From CAZGCA01 sp964524145 (lineage in GTDB: Bacteria; Hydrogenedentota; CAZGCA01), in the NCBI GenBank assembly GCA_964524145.1, contig CAZGCA010000088.1, forward strand, positions 1 through 26,183: DNA of 26,183 nucleotides, read 5' to 3'. The position numbers and the translations under genes are program-made. Each line of letters starts with the position of its first letter. Within the stretch, counting starts at the first letter, position 1. A model generated the notes under the pieces. The model had not been told where the DNA came from and searched no databases. It saw only the letters and a list, made by a program, of their open reading frames with translations. This document shows positions 24,211 through 26,183 of this stretch, one piece after another.

Positions 24211-24282
24211 ATGTCGCGTTCTCAGTATGCTTACAGCAAACGGCTCGGGCATAACGGGAGGAAAAGGATGACAGTTCAATGA
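24211..24282 (+). CDS. Putative 23-residue leader peptide coupled to the CoA-transferase
   Basis: An ORF of 23 codons plus stop, starting ATG at 24211 directly after a very strong ribosome site (aaggggggagat). It encodes MSRSQYAYSKRLG followed by a basic HNGRKRM stretch. Its TGA (24280-24282) overlaps the CoA-transferase ATG (24279-24281) as ATGA, so ribosomes ending here could restart on the next gene. The CoA-transferase itself has only AAGGA about 12 nt away. No run of one amino acid suggests classic attenuation. It may be a coupling device rather than a functional peptide. Confidence 0.5.
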   Translation: MSRSQYAYSKRLGHNGRKRMTVQ

Positions 24283-25982
24283 ACCCGTTGACCAGACTAT
24301 TGATTCTGCACGGCATCATTCGGTGGCGGCTCAACTGGGACAAACGCGACACGCATTACGCGTTCACAGTGCCGGGAAACCCCAAATTCATGGGGTCGAG
24401 AGACGCGGCCAAACTCATCCACGACGGCGACGCGATTGCCTTCTCTGGATTGGGCGGCAACCAGCACGCCACCATCATGTACTGGGCCATCCGCGAAGTG
24501 TTCGAGGAAACCGGCCATCCCCGCGACCTTACCGTTATGGTCGTGGGCGGGATGGGCGGCCGGGGTATCGTGCCGGGCACAATCGACGAACTGGGCCAGG
24601 AAGGGCTCTGCGCTCGATTCATCACCGGGCACCACGAGACGTACAAAAACATGCTCCGGCTCGGCCAGGAGGGGAAGGCCGAAGTACAATGCATACCGCA
24701 GGGCACGATTTCGTTGCTTTTCGAAGCCCAGACGCGTGGAGAAGAGTCGGTCCTCATCGACACGGGTGTCGGTACGATGGTGGACCCGCGCATCGGTCGC
24801 GGCACGCCTATAGCCGGCGAGGGTGCCGAACAGATGGTTGCCGTTGAAGGCGACAAGCTGCGTTACCGGTTGCCGAAGATCAACGTCGCCATATTCAACG
24901 CGCCCGCGGCGGACCGCGAGGGCAACATTTACATGAAGGGGTGCCCGATGATCGCCGAGGTGCCCGAAATAACCCGTGCGGCGAAGAGGGACAACGGTAT
25001 CGTGATCGCCAACGTTCTTAGCGTCGTGGATAAAGGCTGCGATGACGTGTTCTTTCCCGCCGACCTCATAGACGCCGTTGTGCTGTACCCGCCGGTGGGT
25101 AAACGGAGCCTGAAACCCGGTGCCAGGTATGCACCCATATTTGCCACGGACAGCGAGATGTCACCCGATCAAGGCTACGAAGCGATCCGGTATATCAACA
25201 GGGTCCTGGGCGTTACCCCCAGACGCAGCAAGGTCGAGGACGCCGTCGCACGACTCGCTGCAACAACCCTGGTTCGGAACGCGCCAAAGGGTGCTTTCGT
25301 GAACATTGGCACGGGGATGCCCGAAGAGGTGTGCCGTAACATTTACCTCGCCAGGCTGATCGACGACGTGACGTTCTTTACCGAGAGCGGCGTCATCGGC
25401 GGGATCCCCTGCCCGGGCGTTTTGTTTGGGGCAGCGATCTGTCCCAAAGAGATGATCTCGTCGGCCGAGGTTTTCAGGAAAGCACACGAATCGCTCGACG
25501 TTACCGTTCTCGGGATTCTGCAGGTCGACAGCGACGGCAACGTGAACGTCTCGAAGCGCGGCGAAGGCCCTCTCCGCTACGTCGGCCCCGGGGGGTTCAT
25601 CGACTTCAGCACTTCGGCCAAGATGGTCATTTTTATCGGCAGCTGGGCGGCACACTCGAAAGCGAAGGTCGTGGGGAACGGGATCAGCATCGTCAAGCCG
25701 GGCAAACCCAAGTTCGTCGATAAGGTTGACGAGATCACCTTCTCCGGTGAACAGGCCCTGAAAGCCGGCACAAAGGTGTTCTACGCTACCAATGTCGGCC
25801 TGTTCCGGCTCACGGAACGCGGCGTCGAGCTGACACGCGTCATGCCCGGCATCGACATCCAAAAGGACATCCTCGACGTCTCCCCGATGAGAATCGTGGT
25901 GCCCGAGTCCGGCGACGTGCCCGTCGTCGAAGAGCCCATCGTCACCGGGAAAGGCTTCTCGCTCCGTTTCAAGAACGACTGA
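24279..25982 (+). CDS. CoA-transferase family I, fused alpha-beta type (propionate CoA-transferase-like)
   Basis: 567 residues, longer than the roughly 520 of Pct/YdiF proteins; about 30 extra residues lie at the N-terminus. The alpha half starts at SRDAAKLIHDGDAIAFSGLGG with the oxyanion-type GLGGNQHA, followed by DLTVMVVGGMGGRG and GTISLLFEAQTRG. The beta half holds the catalytic Glu, E369, in FFTESGVIGGIPCPG, which forms the glutamyl-CoA intermediate. It moves CoA between short-chain acids such as acetate and propionate. The cytoplasmic enzyme is probably coexpressed with the SCP2 gene. A pct-type role in fermenting or activating short acids, for instance from rhamnose-derived propanediol/propionate, is possible but not shown. 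Confidence 0.9.
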   Translation: MNPLTRLLILHGIIRWRLNWDKRDTHYAFTVPGNPKFMGSRDAAKLIHDGDAIAFSGLGGNQHATIMYWAIREVFEETGHPRDLTVMVVGGMGGRGIVPGTIDELGQEGLCARFITGHHETYKNMLRLGQEGKAEVQCIPQGTISLLFEAQTRGEESVLIDTGVGTMVDPRIGRGTPIAGEGAEQMVAVEGDKLRYRLPKINVAIFNAPAADREGNIYMKGCPMIAEVPEITRAAKRDNGIVIANVLSVVDKGCDDVFFPADLIDAVVLYPPVGKRSLKPGARYAPIFATDSEMSPDQGYEAIRYINRVLGVTPRRSKVEDAVARLAATTLVRNAPKGAFVNIGTGMPEEVCRNIYLARLIDDVTFFTESGVIGGIPCPGVLFGAAICPKEMISSAEVFRKAHESLDVTVLGILQVDSDGNVNVSKRGEGPLRYVGPGGFIDFSTSAKMVIFIGSWAAHSKAKVVGNGISIVKPGKPKFVDKVDEITFSGEQALKAGTKVFYATNVGLFRLTERGVELTRVMPGIDIQKDILDVSPMRIVVPESGDVPVVEEPIVTGKGFSLRFKND

Positions 25983-26055
25983 CCCGCATTTCTCACCGAG
26001 AGAACATTCGACAACAAGGCACTTACCAGAATCTCCAGTATTCCTATCTGAATCC

Positions 26056-26111
26056 GTCCCGTAAGGGACGAGCGATAATAGCCCAGGAATTCATTCCTGG
26101 GAGCAAGCGCA
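26056..26111. repeat. REP-like palindrome, right-end copy
   Basis: GTCCC-gtaa-GGGAC (26056-26069) followed by CCCAGGAAT-tc-ATTCCTGGG (26082-26101). It matches 306-360 almost base for base, including the ataatagccc linker and the gggagcaagcg flank. A partial third motif, gagtcccgtaga, occurs near 26132. It lies 73 bp beyond the CoA-transferase stop and may act as its 3' end. The remainder of 25983-26183 shows no gene. Confidence 0.8.
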
Positions 26112-26183
26112 TGGCTCCCGCCCATCCAATCGAGTCCCGTAGATAGAATGGAATGACCGGCACCAAAAAGTGTAGAGTGAGGC

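Overview
The window looks like a chromosomal segment of a GC-rich, Gram-negative, saccharolytic bacterium of the Planctomycetes/Lentisphaerae/Hydrogenedentota type. It is probably metagenome-derived, because a 10-N assembly gap sits inside a gene. The taxonomic hint comes from three tandem pseudopilin-like proteins (GFTLIELLVVIAIIGILAA start and a C-terminal HVPGGANVLYMDGH-like signature), Tat-exported Gfo/Idh/MocA oxidoreductases, a ThuA-domain protein, a Cys-type sulfatase, two URO-D-fold proteins, and REP-like intergenic palindromes. The phylum is an inference. There is no rRNA, tRNA, CRISPR array, transposase or phage gene.

Layout. 1-496: non-coding repeats (REP-like hairpins and other inverted repeats). 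497-8594 (all minus): nitronate-monooxygenase-like protein, URO-D/methylcobamide-methyltransferase-like protein, GH78 alpha-L-rhamnosidase (carrying the assembly gap), Na+/solute symporter, and a small 3-TM protein overlapping the symporter by 4 bp. A good sigma70-like promoter lies at 8700-8728. 8789-19911 (all minus, short gaps): exported acetoacetate-decarboxylase-like protein, TIM-barrel sugar isomerase/epimerase, second URO-D protein, Tat Gfo/Idh/MocA protein, exported ThuA protein, second Tat Gfo/Idh/MocA protein, exported RraA-like protein, Tat sulfatase, and GH57 branching enzyme, with a candidate promoter at 19996-20024. 20173-23311 (minus): three tandem pseudopilin-like genes, at least two with their own promoter-like signals. 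23312-23709: divergent regulatory region. 23710-25982 (plus): SCP2-domain protein, a 23-codon leader ORF, and a propionate-CoA-transferase-like enzyme. 25983-26183: another copy of the REP-like palindrome found at the left end.

How the genes may work together. The two minus-strand blocks read as a carbohydrate-use locus. Sulfatase and rhamnosidase would trim a sulfated, rhamnose-containing glycan and the SSF symporter would import product. The Gfo/Idh, ThuA and isomerase proteins fit oxidative (keto-sugar) processing such as the ThuA/ThuB 3-keto-disaccharide route. The most unusual trait is that enzyme families normally cytoplasmic (acetoacetate decarboxylase, RraA, ThuA, Gfo/Idh) carry Sec or Tat signals here. 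This suggests that a keto-sugar/keto-acid module works outside the cytoplasm. That is a hypothesis from gene order and signal peptides; no substrate can be read from the sequence.

The rhamnosidase should not be taken as one intact gene. The same family motif (TFHGF-YVE) occurs on both sides of the N gap, so the scaffold probably fuses the N-terminal part of one rhamnosidase to the C-terminal part of another.
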